Assembly (NCBI GenBank): GCA_958296165.1
Contig: OY282447.1
Coordinates: 4,315,154-4,379,153, forward strand
DNA length: 64,000 bases
Origin: an uncultured Pseudomonadales bacterium
GTDB lineage: Bacteria > Pseudomonadota > Gammaproteobacteria > Pseudomonadales > Azotimanducaceae
Direction of reading: 5' to 3'
Below, piece after piece: positions 25,079 to 33,668 of this stretch. Every line of letters begins with the position of its first letter. Within the stretch, counting starts at the first letter, position 1. The notes beneath the pieces were generated by a model that made no database searches, was not told the DNA's origin, and saw nothing but the letters and a program-made list of their open reading frames with translations. Both the position numbers and the translations under genes were made by a program.

Positions 25079-26260
25079 CTACACCACGCGCTTCTTGCGC
25101 AGCTCGTCGATGGCCGTGCTGTCGTAGCCCAATTCGGTCAAGATCTCATCCGTGTGCTCGCCCAAAGTTGGCGGCCGTAGGCGAATGCCCGTATCGGCCT
25201 TGGAGAAATCTATCGGCATCCGACCAATCGGAGCAGGGCGCGGTAGCCCCGGATAGTCCGTGCGGACGAGAAAGCCGCGTGCCGCCACTTGCTCGTGTAC
25301 CAGCGCTTCGGCAGGCGTGAGCACCTCGCCGCACGGCACCCGCGCCTTTTCCAGTTCCTCCATGGCCTCGGCCGTGCTGCGCTCGGCCATCCACGCGCTC
25401 ATGCGCTCGCTGATGTCCTTGGCGTTTTCGCCACGCGACTCGTCCGTTGCGTAACGCGGATCGCTCAGCCAGTGCGGCTCGCCCATCAGCTTCGCCCAGC
25501 GCTCGAACAGCGGATTGCCCGCCACCTGCACCAACAGCCAGCCATCTTTGCTGCGAAAGCAATCCGACGGCGCCGTGGTCTGGCCGCGATTGCCGGTAGC
25601 CACACGGTTGTTGCCCAACATCGCCTGCTCGATCAGCGTGCCATTGGCGACGGTGAGCGCCGAAGCGAGCAGGCAGCCTTCCACGTGTTGGCCTTCGCCG
25701 GTGTTCATGCGATGGATGATCGCCGCCAACGTGGCCACGGTGTTCAGGGCGGCCGTGGTGTAGTCCACATAGGGAAAGTAGTTCTTCATCGGCTCGTCTG
25801 CATAGCCCGTGAGATGCATGTTGCCGGACATCGCCTGCGCTACGCCGTCGAACCCCACCCGCGTGCCGTAGGGGCCGCCGGACCCGAACGCCGTGCTGGT
25901 GGTGAGGATGATGTTGGGCTTGATGGCCGTGAGAGTGGCGTAGTCCAAGCCCATCGACGCCAACGTATCAGGCGGCAGATTGGCGATCACCACATCGGCG
26001 GTGGCAACCAGTTTGCGCATTACCTCCTGGCCTTGCGGCCGGCGTGGATTCAGCGTGAAGCCGCGCTTGTTGCGATTGAGCGCCATGTAGGCGCTGCCTT
26101 GGCCGTCTTCGGTCACCGGTGCCGTGTAGCGATCCTCGCTGCCGTCCACCTTCTCGATGCGGATGACGTCCGCACCGAGATCAGCTAAGAGAGCGCCGCA
26201 GAACGGGCCGGCGATGTAGCGCCCGAAATCCAGTACGCGAATGTTGTGCAGGATGCTCAA
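25079..26260 (-). CDS. CaiB/BaiF-family (class III) CoA-transferase
   Basis: 393 residues. The family opening RVLDFGRYIAGPFCGALLAD and the segment VGFDGVAQAMSGNMHLTG are clear, with the full length expected for formyl-CoA transferase relatives. These enzymes move CoA between organic acids. The start is TTG 26260, inside the first unit of a 23-bp tandem repeat, so the exact start and leader are uncertain. It lies 100 bp upstream of the SMP-30/tct operon and may activate the imported acid. Confidence 0.88.
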   Translation of the reverse strand: MSILHNIRVLDFGRYIAGPFCGALLADLGADVIRIEKVDGSEDRYTAPVTEDGQGSAYMALNRNKRGFTLNPRRPQGQEVMRKLVATADVVIANLPPDTLASMGLDYATLTAIKPNIILTTSTAFGSGGPYGTRVGFDGVAQAMSGNMHLTGYADEPMKNYFPYVDYTTAALNTVATLAAIIHRMNTGEGQHVEGCLLASALTVANGTLIEQAMLGNNRVATGNRGQTTAPSDCFRSKDGWLLVQVAGNPLFERWAKLMGEPHWLSDPRYATDESRGENAKDISERMSAWMAERSTAEAMEELEKARVPCGEVLTPAEALVHEQVAARGFLVRTDYPGLPRPAPIGRMPIDFSKADTGIRLRPPTLGEHTDEILTELGYDSTAIDELRKKRVV

Positions 26261-26334
26261 CGGGAAAGGTGCAGGATGCTCAACGGGAAAGGTGCAGGAT
26301 GCTCAACGGGAAAGGTGCAGGATGCTCAACGGGA
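26246..26334. repeat. 23-bp tandem repeat, 3.9 copies, covering the CaiB start codon
   Basis: Three full copies (26246-26268, 26269-26291, 26292-26314) and a 20-base partial copy (26315-26334), with no mismatches seen. Each unit contains the core AGGATGCTCAACGGG, which on the minus strand supplies a TTG start and codons of the CoA-transferase. Since 23 is not a multiple of three, only one copy is in frame with the gene. This is a perfect array and therefore young or actively maintained. Confidence 0.95.
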
Positions 26335-26420
26335 ATGCACTGAGAGCGAAGCAACCGTCACGGGTTTTGGCATTGCTGCAAGACGAGGGCGCACCATAGC
26401 ATGGCAGCTACGCTCGGGCG

Positions 26421-27650
26421 TCACGGCCGGCGACCTTGACCGGCCTCCAGTTCGCGCAGATATTGCGCTGCCCGTTCGGCGTAGTAGTCGGCCGGCATGC
26501 CCTCTTCGACGGCGCGGCCGTCGGCGTTGGCGATGATGTGCCGGTAGACCTCCTTGGCCTGCTCGGGCCGTCCGGCCCGCTTCAAGGCAGCGGTCAGGTA
26601 CAGCCCGATTTTGCCGCTGCGGGGGTCTATGTCCAGGGCGCGCCGCAGGGCGCCCACTTCCGCGTCGACGCCGGCGGTTGGACGGAGCAGGCGCGAGTAG
26701 ATCACGTAGAACCGCGCCGAGCGGCGCCGCTCCGGTTCCGCTTCGAGCAGTTGCCGCCACCGCTTGGGGTGGTGCGCGCCGTCGTCGCCGAGTTCGCCTT
26801 TCTCGGCGGCACCCGCGATCATGCCGACGGCTTCCAGCACGTCCATGCCGAGCGCACCGTTCTCCCGCCGGTCGCGCGCCGCCAGCACCTCGATCGCGTC
26901 CGCGCAATACGTCTCCAAGCGCAGTTTCAGCGCGTTGCCGTTGCACAGCACTTCCATGCTGTCGGCGCGGCTCTCGGCGTCCAGCGGCAGGTCGCGCAAT
27001 CTCATGTCGGCGGCCACCTGCGCACGGAACGCCTCGGCGTCCTCCGGTCGGCTGCGCTTGAGTTCCTCGTGCTTCTGATAGGCGAACAACAGTTTCCAGG
27101 TGCCTTCAGAGTACCTGTAGCCGTGCGTTAGGTACTTGGACGACTCTAGCTGGTGGGCGTCGTCGTCACTTCGGCCTAGGGAGTCGCTCAGCGAAAACGC
27201 AGCCCAGCTGCAAGCGGGATCTAAGGCGAGCACGCGGCGCAACAGCGCCCAGTATTGGTCCCAATCGTCGATATAGAAGCTGGAGTAGGCGCGAAGCAGC
27301 ATGGGGTCGTCCGGCGTCGCGTCTACGAATGGCTTCAGTACCCTGCGCCCATCTTGGTCGGTCTTCGCGATTGCACCATCGTGGTCGTCTTCGAACCCGG
27401 CGGCGAAGGCGCGGCCGAAGGCGAGTGCGAGCGCTTGGTCGAGCGACCGATCTTCGATGGACGACAACTCGGCTAGGAAGTCGAGGCATTGTGTGCGCGA
27501 GTCCGGCATGCCGTCCATGCACAGGCGCCCGGCCTTCTCGTATGGCCCGGTCTCCGGCAGTTCGCAGCGTGGCTTGGGCTGCGCCAAGGCTGCCAGTGAC
27601 AGCAGCACGGCTAGCGCCGCTGCAGCCGCGGGCGTTGGTTGCGACTGCAT
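26421..27650 (-). CDS. exported TPR-like protein, tandem paralog A
   Basis: 409 residues. A signal-like N-terminus (PAAAAALAVLLSLAALAQ) precedes a mature chain with conserved cysteines (RCELPETGPY, RLCMDGMPDS) and helical, TPR-like segments (LRRALDIDPRSGKIGLYL, ALKRAGRPEQAKEVYRHIIA). I do not recognise the family. It is a tandem duplicate of the gene at 27680-28945: over the last 240 or so residues only about 15 differ. ATG 27650 follows AGGAG at a good distance. The two genes probably share a transcript, being 29 bp apart. Confidence 0.8.
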   Translation of the reverse strand: MQSQPTPAAAAALAVLLSLAALAQPKPRCELPETGPYEKAGRLCMDGMPDSRTQCLDFLAELSSIEDRSLDQALALAFGRAFAAGFEDDHDGAIAKTDQDGRRVLKPFVDATPDDPMLLRAYSSFYIDDWDQYWALLRRVLALDPACSWAAFSLSDSLGRSDDDAHQLESSKYLTHGYRYSEGTWKLLFAYQKHEELKRSRPEDAEAFRAQVAADMRLRDLPLDAESRADSMEVLCNGNALKLRLETYCADAIEVLAARDRRENGALGMDVLEAVGMIAGAAEKGELGDDGAHHPKRWRQLLEAEPERRRSARFYVIYSRLLRPTAGVDAEVGALRRALDIDPRSGKIGLYLTAALKRAGRPEQAKEVYRHIIANADGRAVEEGMPADYYAERAAQYLRELEAGQGRRP

Positions 27651-27679
27651 TGATCGTGCTCCTGTATAGCGGCGACCCA

Positions 27680-28945
27680 TCACCGGATTGTTTGCGTGCG
27701 CAATCTGCCGGACACTTCCGTCCTGCGATGTTCTCCGGCCTCCAGTTCGCGCAGATATTGCGCTGCCCGTTCGGCGTAGTAGTCGGCCGGCTTGCCGTCT
27801 TCGACCGCACGGTCGTCCGCGTTCGCGATGATGTGGCGGTAGACCTCCTTGGCCTGCTCGGGCCGTCCCGCCCGCTTCAAGGCAGCGGTCAGGTACAGGC
27901 CGATTTCGCCGCTGCGGGGGTCCATGTCCAGGGCGCGGCGCAGGGCGCCCACTTCCGCGTCGACGCCGGCGGTCGGACGGAGCAGGCGCGAGTAGATCAC
28001 GTAGAACCGCGCCGAGCGGCGCCGCTCCGGTTCGGCTTCGAGCAGTTGCCGCCACCGCCTTTGGTGGCGCGCGCCGTCGTCGCCGAGTTCGCCTTCCTCG
28101 GCGGCACCCGCGATCATGCCGACGGCTTCCAACACGTCCACGCCGAGCGCACCGTTCTCCCGCCGGTCGCGCGCCGCCAGCACCTCGATCGCGTCCGCGC
28201 AATACGCCTCCAAGCGCAGTTCCAGCGCGTTGCCGTTGCACAGCACCTCCATGCTGTCGGCGCGGCTCTCGGCGTCCAGCGGCAGGTCGCGCAATCTCAT
28301 GTCGGCGGCCACCTGCGCACGGAACGCCTCGGCGTCCTCCGGTCGGCTGCGCTTGAGTTTCTCGTGCTTCCGATAGGCGAACAACAGCTTCCATGTGCCT
28401 TCCGAGTACCTGTAGCCGTGCGTTAGGTACTTGGACGACTCTAGCCGGTGGGCGTCGTCGTCACTTCGGCCTAGGGAGTCGCTCAGCGAAAACGCAGCCC
28501 AGCTGCAAGCGGGATCTAAGGCGAGCACGCGGCGCAACATCGCCCAGTACTGCTCCCAATCGTCCAAGTAGAAAAAAGCGTAGGCTTTCAGCAGCGTGGG
28601 ATCGTCGGGCGTTGCGTCGACGAACGGCTTCAGCATCTCCCGCCCCGCTTGGTCGGCTTTTGCTACTTCGCCGTCGTAGTCATCTTCGAACGCGGCGGCG
28701 AAGGCGCGGCCGAAGGCGAGCGCGAGCGCCTGGTCGATCGACCGATCTTCGATCGACGCCAACTCGTCAAGGAAGTTGCGGCAATGCGGGCGCGAATCCG
28801 GCATGTCGTTCATACATAGGCGTACTGCCTTCCCGTACGGCCCGGTCTCCGGCAGCTCGCAGCGCGGCTTGGGCTGCGCCAAGGCTGCCAGTGACAGCAG
28901 CACGGCTAGCGCCGCTGCCGCACCGCGTGTTCGTTCGAGAAACAC
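27680..28945 (-). CDS. exported TPR-like protein, tandem paralog B
   Basis: 421 residues from GTG 28945, preceded by AGGAGAA. It has the same plan as its downstream copy: a signal-like segment (AAALAVLLSLAALAQ), paired cysteines (RCELPETGPYGK, RLCMNDMPDS) and TPR-like helices (LRRVLALDPACSWAAFSL, AKEVYRHIIANADDRAVED). It ends with a 17-residue tail absent from copy A. Divergence is concentrated in the first 130 residues. Function unknown; probably periplasmic. Confidence 0.8.
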   Translation of the reverse strand: MFLERTRGAAAALAVLLSLAALAQPKPRCELPETGPYGKAVRLCMNDMPDSRPHCRNFLDELASIEDRSIDQALALAFGRAFAAAFEDDYDGEVAKADQAGREMLKPFVDATPDDPTLLKAYAFFYLDDWEQYWAMLRRVLALDPACSWAAFSLSDSLGRSDDDAHRLESSKYLTHGYRYSEGTWKLLFAYRKHEKLKRSRPEDAEAFRAQVAADMRLRDLPLDAESRADSMEVLCNGNALELRLEAYCADAIEVLAARDRRENGALGVDVLEAVGMIAGAAEEGELGDDGARHQRRWRQLLEAEPERRRSARFYVIYSRLLRPTAGVDAEVGALRRALDMDPRSGEIGLYLTAALKRAGRPEQAKEVYRHIIANADDRAVEDGKPADYYAERAAQYLRELEAGEHRRTEVSGRLRTQTIR

Positions 28946-29212
28946 TGGCTGTTCTCCTGTTTCGAGCGGTGCCTCCTCATTTGACCGTTGCTGGCGTGAT
29001 CGGCCGCAACCGGCGCTCGAAGAGGCTTCCTAGAATACGGCTTGAGCTCCTGCCGCGCACCGCTGGTTGTGGGCGACGTCACCGGAAAACCGTTACGATC
29101 CTAAGCGTGACATGGCACGGTGCTGCGCCGTGCCAGAAAGTACAAAAGAGTCGAGCGAATGTCGTACAGACATGCGTTTGACGGTGCCCTGAAACTGTCG
29201 GGAACCTAACGG
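28946..29212. other. divergent intergenic region with a perfect hairpin at 29113-29135
   Basis: 267 bp between the exported paralog and the acyl-CoA dehydrogenase, presumably holding both promoters. TGGCACGG (29113-29120), a 7-base loop and CCGTGCCA (29128-29135) form a perfect 8-bp stem without a following T-run. TTGACG at 29178-29183 resembles a -35 for the plus-strand gene, but no good -10 follows. Confidence 0.4.
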
Positions 29213-30838
29213 GTGGCATACGAAATCAGTGTAGGCCAAGCCATAGACGGCGCTGCCGCGCTGTTCGACTTGGCCCGTTCGCATTTGGCCGGGCGCGATG
29301 TGGACGACGTGCAAGTGGAACTGTACGACTTGGCCTTCTCCGCGGCGGAGTTGCAGGCGGCCCGGATTGCGGCAAATGCGCTCGATTCAGCCGCCGATGA
29401 GCACGACGAGGAAACGGCGCTCCGGGCGGCCTTGACCCGCATGTTCTGTGCCGAGACGGTCGCCAACCTCCACAGCCGCTTGCGACAGCGTCCGTCGGCG
29501 TTCGGGCTAACGGCGGCCGATCTGAACGACGCTGGCATGGCTCTCGTGGAGCTTACGCTCGCTCCAAAGGCCATCGCGGCAGTCGGCGAGCTGGTTCGGC
29601 GTCGGCAGGGCAGGGCGCCGGCGGACGGTTTGCCCGCCGACCACGCCCTGATGCGGGAAACATTCCGCCGCTTCGCCGACGAACGGGTGACTCCGCACGC
29701 AGAGCGCATCCATCGCCAAGACGCCATGATCCCAGACGGCATCATCGACGGCCTGCGCGCGCTCGGCTGCTTTGGGCTTTCCGTGCCGATGCGCTACGGC
29801 GGCTTGAAGCCGGACGACGACGAGGACAGCCTCGGTATGGTCGTAGTCACCGAGGAGCTGTCGCGTGGCTCGCTGGGCGCCGCCGGCAGTTTGATTACTC
29901 GCCCGGAAATCATGGCCCGCGCCGTGCTGGAAGGCGGCACGGATGCACAGAAGGATCGCTGGTTGCCCGGCGTCGCCGCTGGCAACCCGCTGGTGGCTGT
30001 CTCGGTAACGGAACCCGGCACGGGCTCCGATGTCGCCTCCGTCGCCTTGCGGGCAACGCCCGCGAATCGCGCAGGAGAACGCGGCTGGCGCTTAAGCGGC
30101 GCGAAGACGTGGTGTACGTTCGCCGGCAAGGCAGGTGCGATCTTGGTGCTTGCGCGCACCGATGTGAAAGCAGCACCAGCGCATCGCGGTTTGTCTCTGT
30201 TTGTGGTGGAGAAGCCGAGCAGCGACGATCATGCCTTCGTCTACGACAATCCCCTCGGTGGCCGCTTGACCGGCCGTGCGATCGCCACGATCGGCTATCG
30301 CGGCATGCATTCGTTCGAGCTCTTCTTTGAGGACTATTTCCTGCCGCACAGTGCTTTGGTGGGCGAGGATACGGGGCAGGGCAGGGGCTTCTACTACACG
30401 ATGCGCGGCTTTGCCGGCGGTCGCCTGCAAACCGCAGCCCGCGCTTGCGGCCTGATGCGCGCCGCGTTCGAGCGGGCCTTGGCCTACGCGGAAGATCGCG
30501 TGGTGTTCGGCCGGCCAGTGGCGAGCTATCCGCTCACGCTGCACAAGCTCGCCCGCATGGCGTCCACCATCTATGTCTGCCAGCGCTTTTCCTACGCCGT
30601 TGCCGGAAAGATGGACGGCGGTGGCGGCCAAATCGAAGCGAGCCTGGTGAAGCTGCTGGCGTGCAAGGCGGCAGAGTGGGTAACGCGCGAAGCGATGCAG
30701 ATCCACGGCGGCATGGGCTACGCAGAGGAATCGGCCGTGAGCCGCTACTTCGCCGATGCGCGCGTATTGTCCATCTTCGAAGGCGCGGAAGAGACGTTGG
30801 CGTTGAAGGTGATCGGGCGGTCGCTGCTGTCAGGTTGA
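29213..30838 (+). CDS. acyl-CoA dehydrogenase with N-terminal extension, methylsuccinyl-CoA dehydrogenase-like
   Basis: 541 residues, about 140 longer at the N-terminus than ordinary acyl-CoA dehydrogenases. FAD-binding landmarks are VSVTEPGTGSDVASV, GAKTWCTFAGKAG and MQIHGGMGYAEES; the catalytic base is the Glu in SIFEGAEE. The extension and segments such as RGMHSFELFFED and RLQTAARACGLM fit (2S)-methylsuccinyl-CoA dehydrogenase of the ethylmalonyl-CoA pathway as I recall it, but no other pathway gene is nearby. GTG start at 29213. A different branched acyl-CoA substrate remains possible. Confidence 0.8.
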   Translation: MAYEISVGQAIDGAAALFDLARSHLAGRDVDDVQVELYDLAFSAAELQAARIAANALDSAADEHDEETALRAALTRMFCAETVANLHSRLRQRPSAFGLTAADLNDAGMALVELTLAPKAIAAVGELVRRRQGRAPADGLPADHALMRETFRRFADERVTPHAERIHRQDAMIPDGIIDGLRALGCFGLSVPMRYGGLKPDDDEDSLGMVVVTEELSRGSLGAAGSLITRPEIMARAVLEGGTDAQKDRWLPGVAAGNPLVAVSVTEPGTGSDVASVALRATPANRAGERGWRLSGAKTWCTFAGKAGAILVLARTDVKAAPAHRGLSLFVVEKPSSDDHAFVYDNPLGGRLTGRAIATIGYRGMHSFELFFEDYFLPHSALVGEDTGQGRGFYYTMRGFAGGRLQTAARACGLMRAAFERALAYAEDRVVFGRPVASYPLTLHKLARMASTIYVCQRFSYAVAGKMDGGGGQIEASLVKLLACKAAEWVTREAMQIHGGMGYAEESAVSRYFADARVLSIFEGAEETLALKVIGRSLLSG

Positions 30839-30850
30839 AGTGCGGCGTGG

Positions 30851-32014
30851 TCAGTTCGGCAGCCAGTCCAGCAAACCGCGCTTTGGCATGATTCGGCGCA
30901 GAAAGTCATCGACCGGCAGGCACCAGATGCCGCCAATGCGCAGGCTGTCTTGGCCGCGATAGAGCAGCGCCGCCTGCGTCTCCGGGTAGTCCTCGCGGAA
31001 CGATTGCAGCCCGCGCACGTCCTTGGCGTCCACTCGGTTCGCATTCTTCACCTCGAATGCCTGCAAGCCGTGCTCGCCGTAGACCACGAAGTCCACTTCG
31101 ACGCCACTGCGCGTACGCCAGAAGTAAAGATCCGCGTGATCGCCCGAATACGCAGACCACGCTCGCAAGTGCTGCGCCACCAAGCCTTCGAGCGCCTGGC
31201 CGTCGATTTCGCTTGGCCGATCCAGCGGCCCCGTCGGCCGCAGTGCGCGAAACACGCCAGCGTCGAATAGATAGAACTTGCTGTGAACGGACGTTTGGCG
31301 CTTGGCGCGCTTGCGGAACACCGGCAGCGTGAGAGCCAACAGCAGGTCGTTGAGAATCTCGATGTAGCTCGCGACTGCCTTGCGCGGCACCTCGCACTCG
31401 CGGGCTATGGAGGCGATGTTCAGCTGGCCGCCATGCGAGAAGCTCGCCGCTTCCAGAAACCTGGCGAAGTTGCCTACGTTGCGCGTCAATCCCTCTGCCC
31501 GCACTTCTTGATCGAGATACAGGCTTGCGTAGCCGGCTAGGGTCGTCGCTGGCTGCGCCGCGCCCAACACCAGCGGGATCAATCCGGTCTCCAATGCCGT
31601 GGCCAAATCGAACGCGGGCAATTCCGCCGCCATGAACGGATGCAGCGTGCATTGGATGGCCCGGCCGCCGAGTAGGTCCACGCCGCCGCGCCGCAGTTTG
31701 CGGGCACTCGACCCCGTGAGCACGAAACGCGGCGGCGGAGAGAGCGTCTCCAAAGCCGCGTGTACGACTGTGAGCAGTTCCGGCACTCGCTGTATCTCAT
31801 CCACAACTACGGTTCGGGCCGCCGCGCCGGCGAGCAGATCGAGCAGCCGCTCTGGCCGGGCTTCCAGACTGCGATGCCGCGCCGGATCGAGCAGATCGAT
31901 AAAGAGGGCGTCCGGAAACTGATGCCGCAACCAAGTGGATTTGCCCGTCCCACGCGGGCCGAACAGGAAGCAGCTCTGTTCGGGTATCTCGAAGAAACGA
32001 CCTATTAGGTCCAT
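30851..32014 (-). CDS. AAA ATPase with DUF4143-type C-terminus
   Basis: 387 residues. Walker A FGPRGTGKSTWLRH, Walker B TVVVDEIQRVPELL and the sensor FVLTGSSARKLRRGG are followed by a C-terminal region with SGVEVDFVVYGEHGLQAFEVKN, a PD-(D/E)XK-like fold typical of DUF4143 proteins. These are common accessory genes, often in mobile or defence-rich regions, with no settled function. ATG 32014 was chosen over TTG 32026. The AT-rich DNA upstream suggests its own promoter. Confidence 0.85.
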   Translation of the reverse strand: MDLIGRFFEIPEQSCFLFGPRGTGKSTWLRHQFPDALFIDLLDPARHRSLEARPERLLDLLAGAAARTVVVDEIQRVPELLTVVHAALETLSPPPRFVLTGSSARKLRRGGVDLLGGRAIQCTLHPFMAAELPAFDLATALETGLIPLVLGAAQPATTLAGYASLYLDQEVRAEGLTRNVGNFARFLEAASFSHGGQLNIASIARECEVPRKAVASYIEILNDLLLALTLPVFRKRAKRQTSVHSKFYLFDAGVFRALRPTGPLDRPSEIDGQALEGLVAQHLRAWSAYSGDHADLYFWRTRSGVEVDFVVYGEHGLQAFEVKNANRVDAKDVRGLQSFREDYPETQAALLYRGQDSLRIGGIWCLPVDDFLRRIMPKRGLLDWLPN

Positions 32015-32233
32015 TTTGAGTCGCAAAGTGGAATCTCCGCGGCCATTCTGTTGCGCTATGCGGCGCTCGTCAACGCTCCTGCTGTTTCGTGCGCTGGTGT
32101 GCCGAGCGCGACCTATGCGCGAATCTCAGGCGACTGTCATTCGCATCTGCTCAGGAGGCTAAGCCACATTAATACGCATAATGCATATTATGTTAAATAA
32201 TGGCACGCTCCGGCTAGGGGTGCCTCTGATGAG
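32015..32233. promoter_or_regulatory. intergenic region with an AT-rich island at about 32167-32203
   Basis: About 219 bp without a gene. The segment around CATAATGCATATTATG, with arms CATAAT and ATTATG around GCAT, is sharply AT-rich compared with the rest of the window. It could carry a -10 for the ATPase gene on the minus strand, or a binding site for a dimeric regulator. No clear -35 could be placed. Confidence 0.4.
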
Positions 32234-33142
32234 TCAGTTCCTCTCGCTGCTCGTCTGGATGGTCACCTGCCAGCCCGGGCCGGACGCCACGCCGAAGCGT
32301 TGGGCGAAGTCCGCCTGATTCAGCGCCACTGCCAAGTTGCCGATGCTGTTGACGTAAAGCAGAGGCGATCCGATAGGCACTTCTGCGAACGTGCGCACGA
32401 ACGGTACCGGGCCAGCGAACTGCGATCTGCCGCTCGGCGAGGCGATTCGCACCTCGTAGCGGCTCTGCAAGGTCAATTTGGCTCCATGGGCTGGTATGTT
32501 GGTCCATACGTTGCCGAACTGCGGGTCCAGCACCGGAATGCCGCCAGCGGCGCTGTCGGCGGTGATGACGGGCTTTTCGTACTCCAGCAGCACCGTCTGC
32601 ACGAGCTCGCCCAAGTCGTCGAAGCGCAGTTGGCCGCTCGCCAACAGGGCGCCTACATGGACGTATAGATCGCGGCCGTGGAACGTATGCGAGTCGCTGG
32701 AACCCGGCAGGCGGTATTCATCCTCCTCGATGCGACGCACCGCGACGATGCCTACCGTATCGTGCAGCAACGTCAGCGTGCCGTTGTTGGGCGTCACCAC
32801 CGTTTGGCCGCTGGCGAGGCGGGCGGCCACCGATTCGCGGGCCGAGCCCACGCCGGGGTCGATCACGGATACGAACACGGTCTCCGCAGGCCAGTAAGGC
32901 ATGACGGCGTCGAGCCGATAGGCGGCCTGCCATACGTCGTAGGCGGGTATTTCATGGGTCAAGTCGTCGATGACGAGATTTGGCGCCACCAATCTGGCTA
33001 CGCCGCGCATGGCCGCTACGGCGTGGTCGCGCAGGCCGAAGTCGGTCTGCAGTACCAGCACGCCCGGCACCGGCTTGCCCGGCGTGCTTTGCGCCGCAGC
33101 CGGTTGGCACAGCAGCGCTACCAAGATCAACGCCAAACGCAT
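32234..33142 (-). CDS. exported SAM hydrolase (SAM hydroxide adenosyltransferase / DUF62 family)
   Basis: 302 residues. DUF62 motifs are LQTDFGLRDHAVAAMRG, SVIDPGVGSARES, TPNNGTLTLL and FHGRDLYVHVG; the family splits S-adenosylmethionine into adenosine and methionine, and relatives are the fluorinase and chlorinase. Unusually, the protein starts with a signal peptide (MRLALILVALLCQPAAAQ), placing it in the periplasm. ATG 33142 is favoured because AGGAGG lies six bases upstream; an ATG at 33157 is in frame. It follows gspM by 25 bp and may share the secretion operon transcript. Confidence 0.85.
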   Translation of the reverse strand: MRLALILVALLCQPAAAQSTPGKPVPGVLVLQTDFGLRDHAVAAMRGVARLVAPNLVIDDLTHEIPAYDVWQAAYRLDAVMPYWPAETVFVSVIDPGVGSARESVAARLASGQTVVTPNNGTLTLLHDTVGIVAVRRIEEDEYRLPGSSDSHTFHGRDLYVHVGALLASGQLRFDDLGELVQTVLLEYEKPVITADSAAGGIPVLDPQFGNVWTNIPAHGAKLTLQSRYEVRIASPSGRSQFAGPVPFVRTFAEVPIGSPLLYVNSIGNLAVALNQADFAQRFGVASGPGWQVTIQTSSERN

Positions 33143-33166
33143 CGACGGCCTCCTCATCGCATGGGC

Positions 33167-33661
33167 TCAGCGGACGCTGAAACGGGCGTTGACGGTGCCT
33201 GGTTCCTGCACGTCGATGCTGGCGTTGACGATCTCCACGCCATGCCGCGATTCCAGTGCATGGCTCCAGCGGATGACGTCGTCGAACACTTGTGCCTCGA
33301 TCTGCACGCTGAAACCGTCCGCCTCCGGCTGGATGCGTCGCAGCGGCAAAGCCAGCTCCTTGGCGGCAGCGTTGATGGTAGACATGCGCGCCTGAGAACT
33401 CGTCGCCCGCTCGCCGAACCGCGACGGCGTCTCTGCCAGCGCGCGGTTGGCCTTCATCCATTGCAGATCGCCCCGTTCCGTCGCGTAGCGTTCGATGGCG
33501 GCGTGGCGGAAGTCGAGCAACGGCGCCACCACCGCGTAGGCGAGCGCCAAGCCTAGCGCGGCGAGGCAACCGATCACCAGGCGTCGTTCGCGGGTCGTCA
33601 GCGCTTCGTAGCGCCGCCGCAGCGGCGACTGTTGCCACGCGCTCGCAAGCGTATCTCGCAT
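33167..33661 (-). CDS. gspM: type II secretion system protein GspM
   Basis: 164 residues. A short cytoplasmic N-terminus, one membrane segment (LVIGCLAALGLALAYAVVAPL) and a periplasmic ferredoxin-like domain, the layout of GspM, which links GspL, GspE and the pseudopilus. ATG 33661 lies eight bases from the gspL stop. It is the last gsp gene here; gspN, gspO, gspC and gspD are not in the window. Confidence 0.85.
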   Translation of the reverse strand: MRDTLASAWQQSPLRRRYEALTTRERRLVIGCLAALGLALAYAVVAPLLDFRHAAIERYATERGDLQWMKANRALAETPSRFGERATSSQARMSTINAAAKELALPLRRIQPEADGFSVQIEAQVFDDVIRWSHALESRHGVEIVNASIDVQEPGTVNARFSVR

Positions 33662-33668
33662 GGCAGCC

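Noticed and set aside
26246-26334. Possible CRISPR array
   Set aside because: The 23-bp units are directly adjacent with no spacers and no cas genes are present. It is a simple tandem repeat.
26421-28394. A 657-codon minus-strand frame spanning both exported paralogs
   Set aside because: Only its last 409 codons are the true paralog A. The first part is paralog B read in a wrong frame, giving Arg-rich nonsense, and there is a good start with ribosome site at 27650.
29113-29135. Rho-independent terminator
   Set aside because: The stem is perfect but no T-run follows on either strand, and it lies between divergent promoters, where a terminator would serve no gene.
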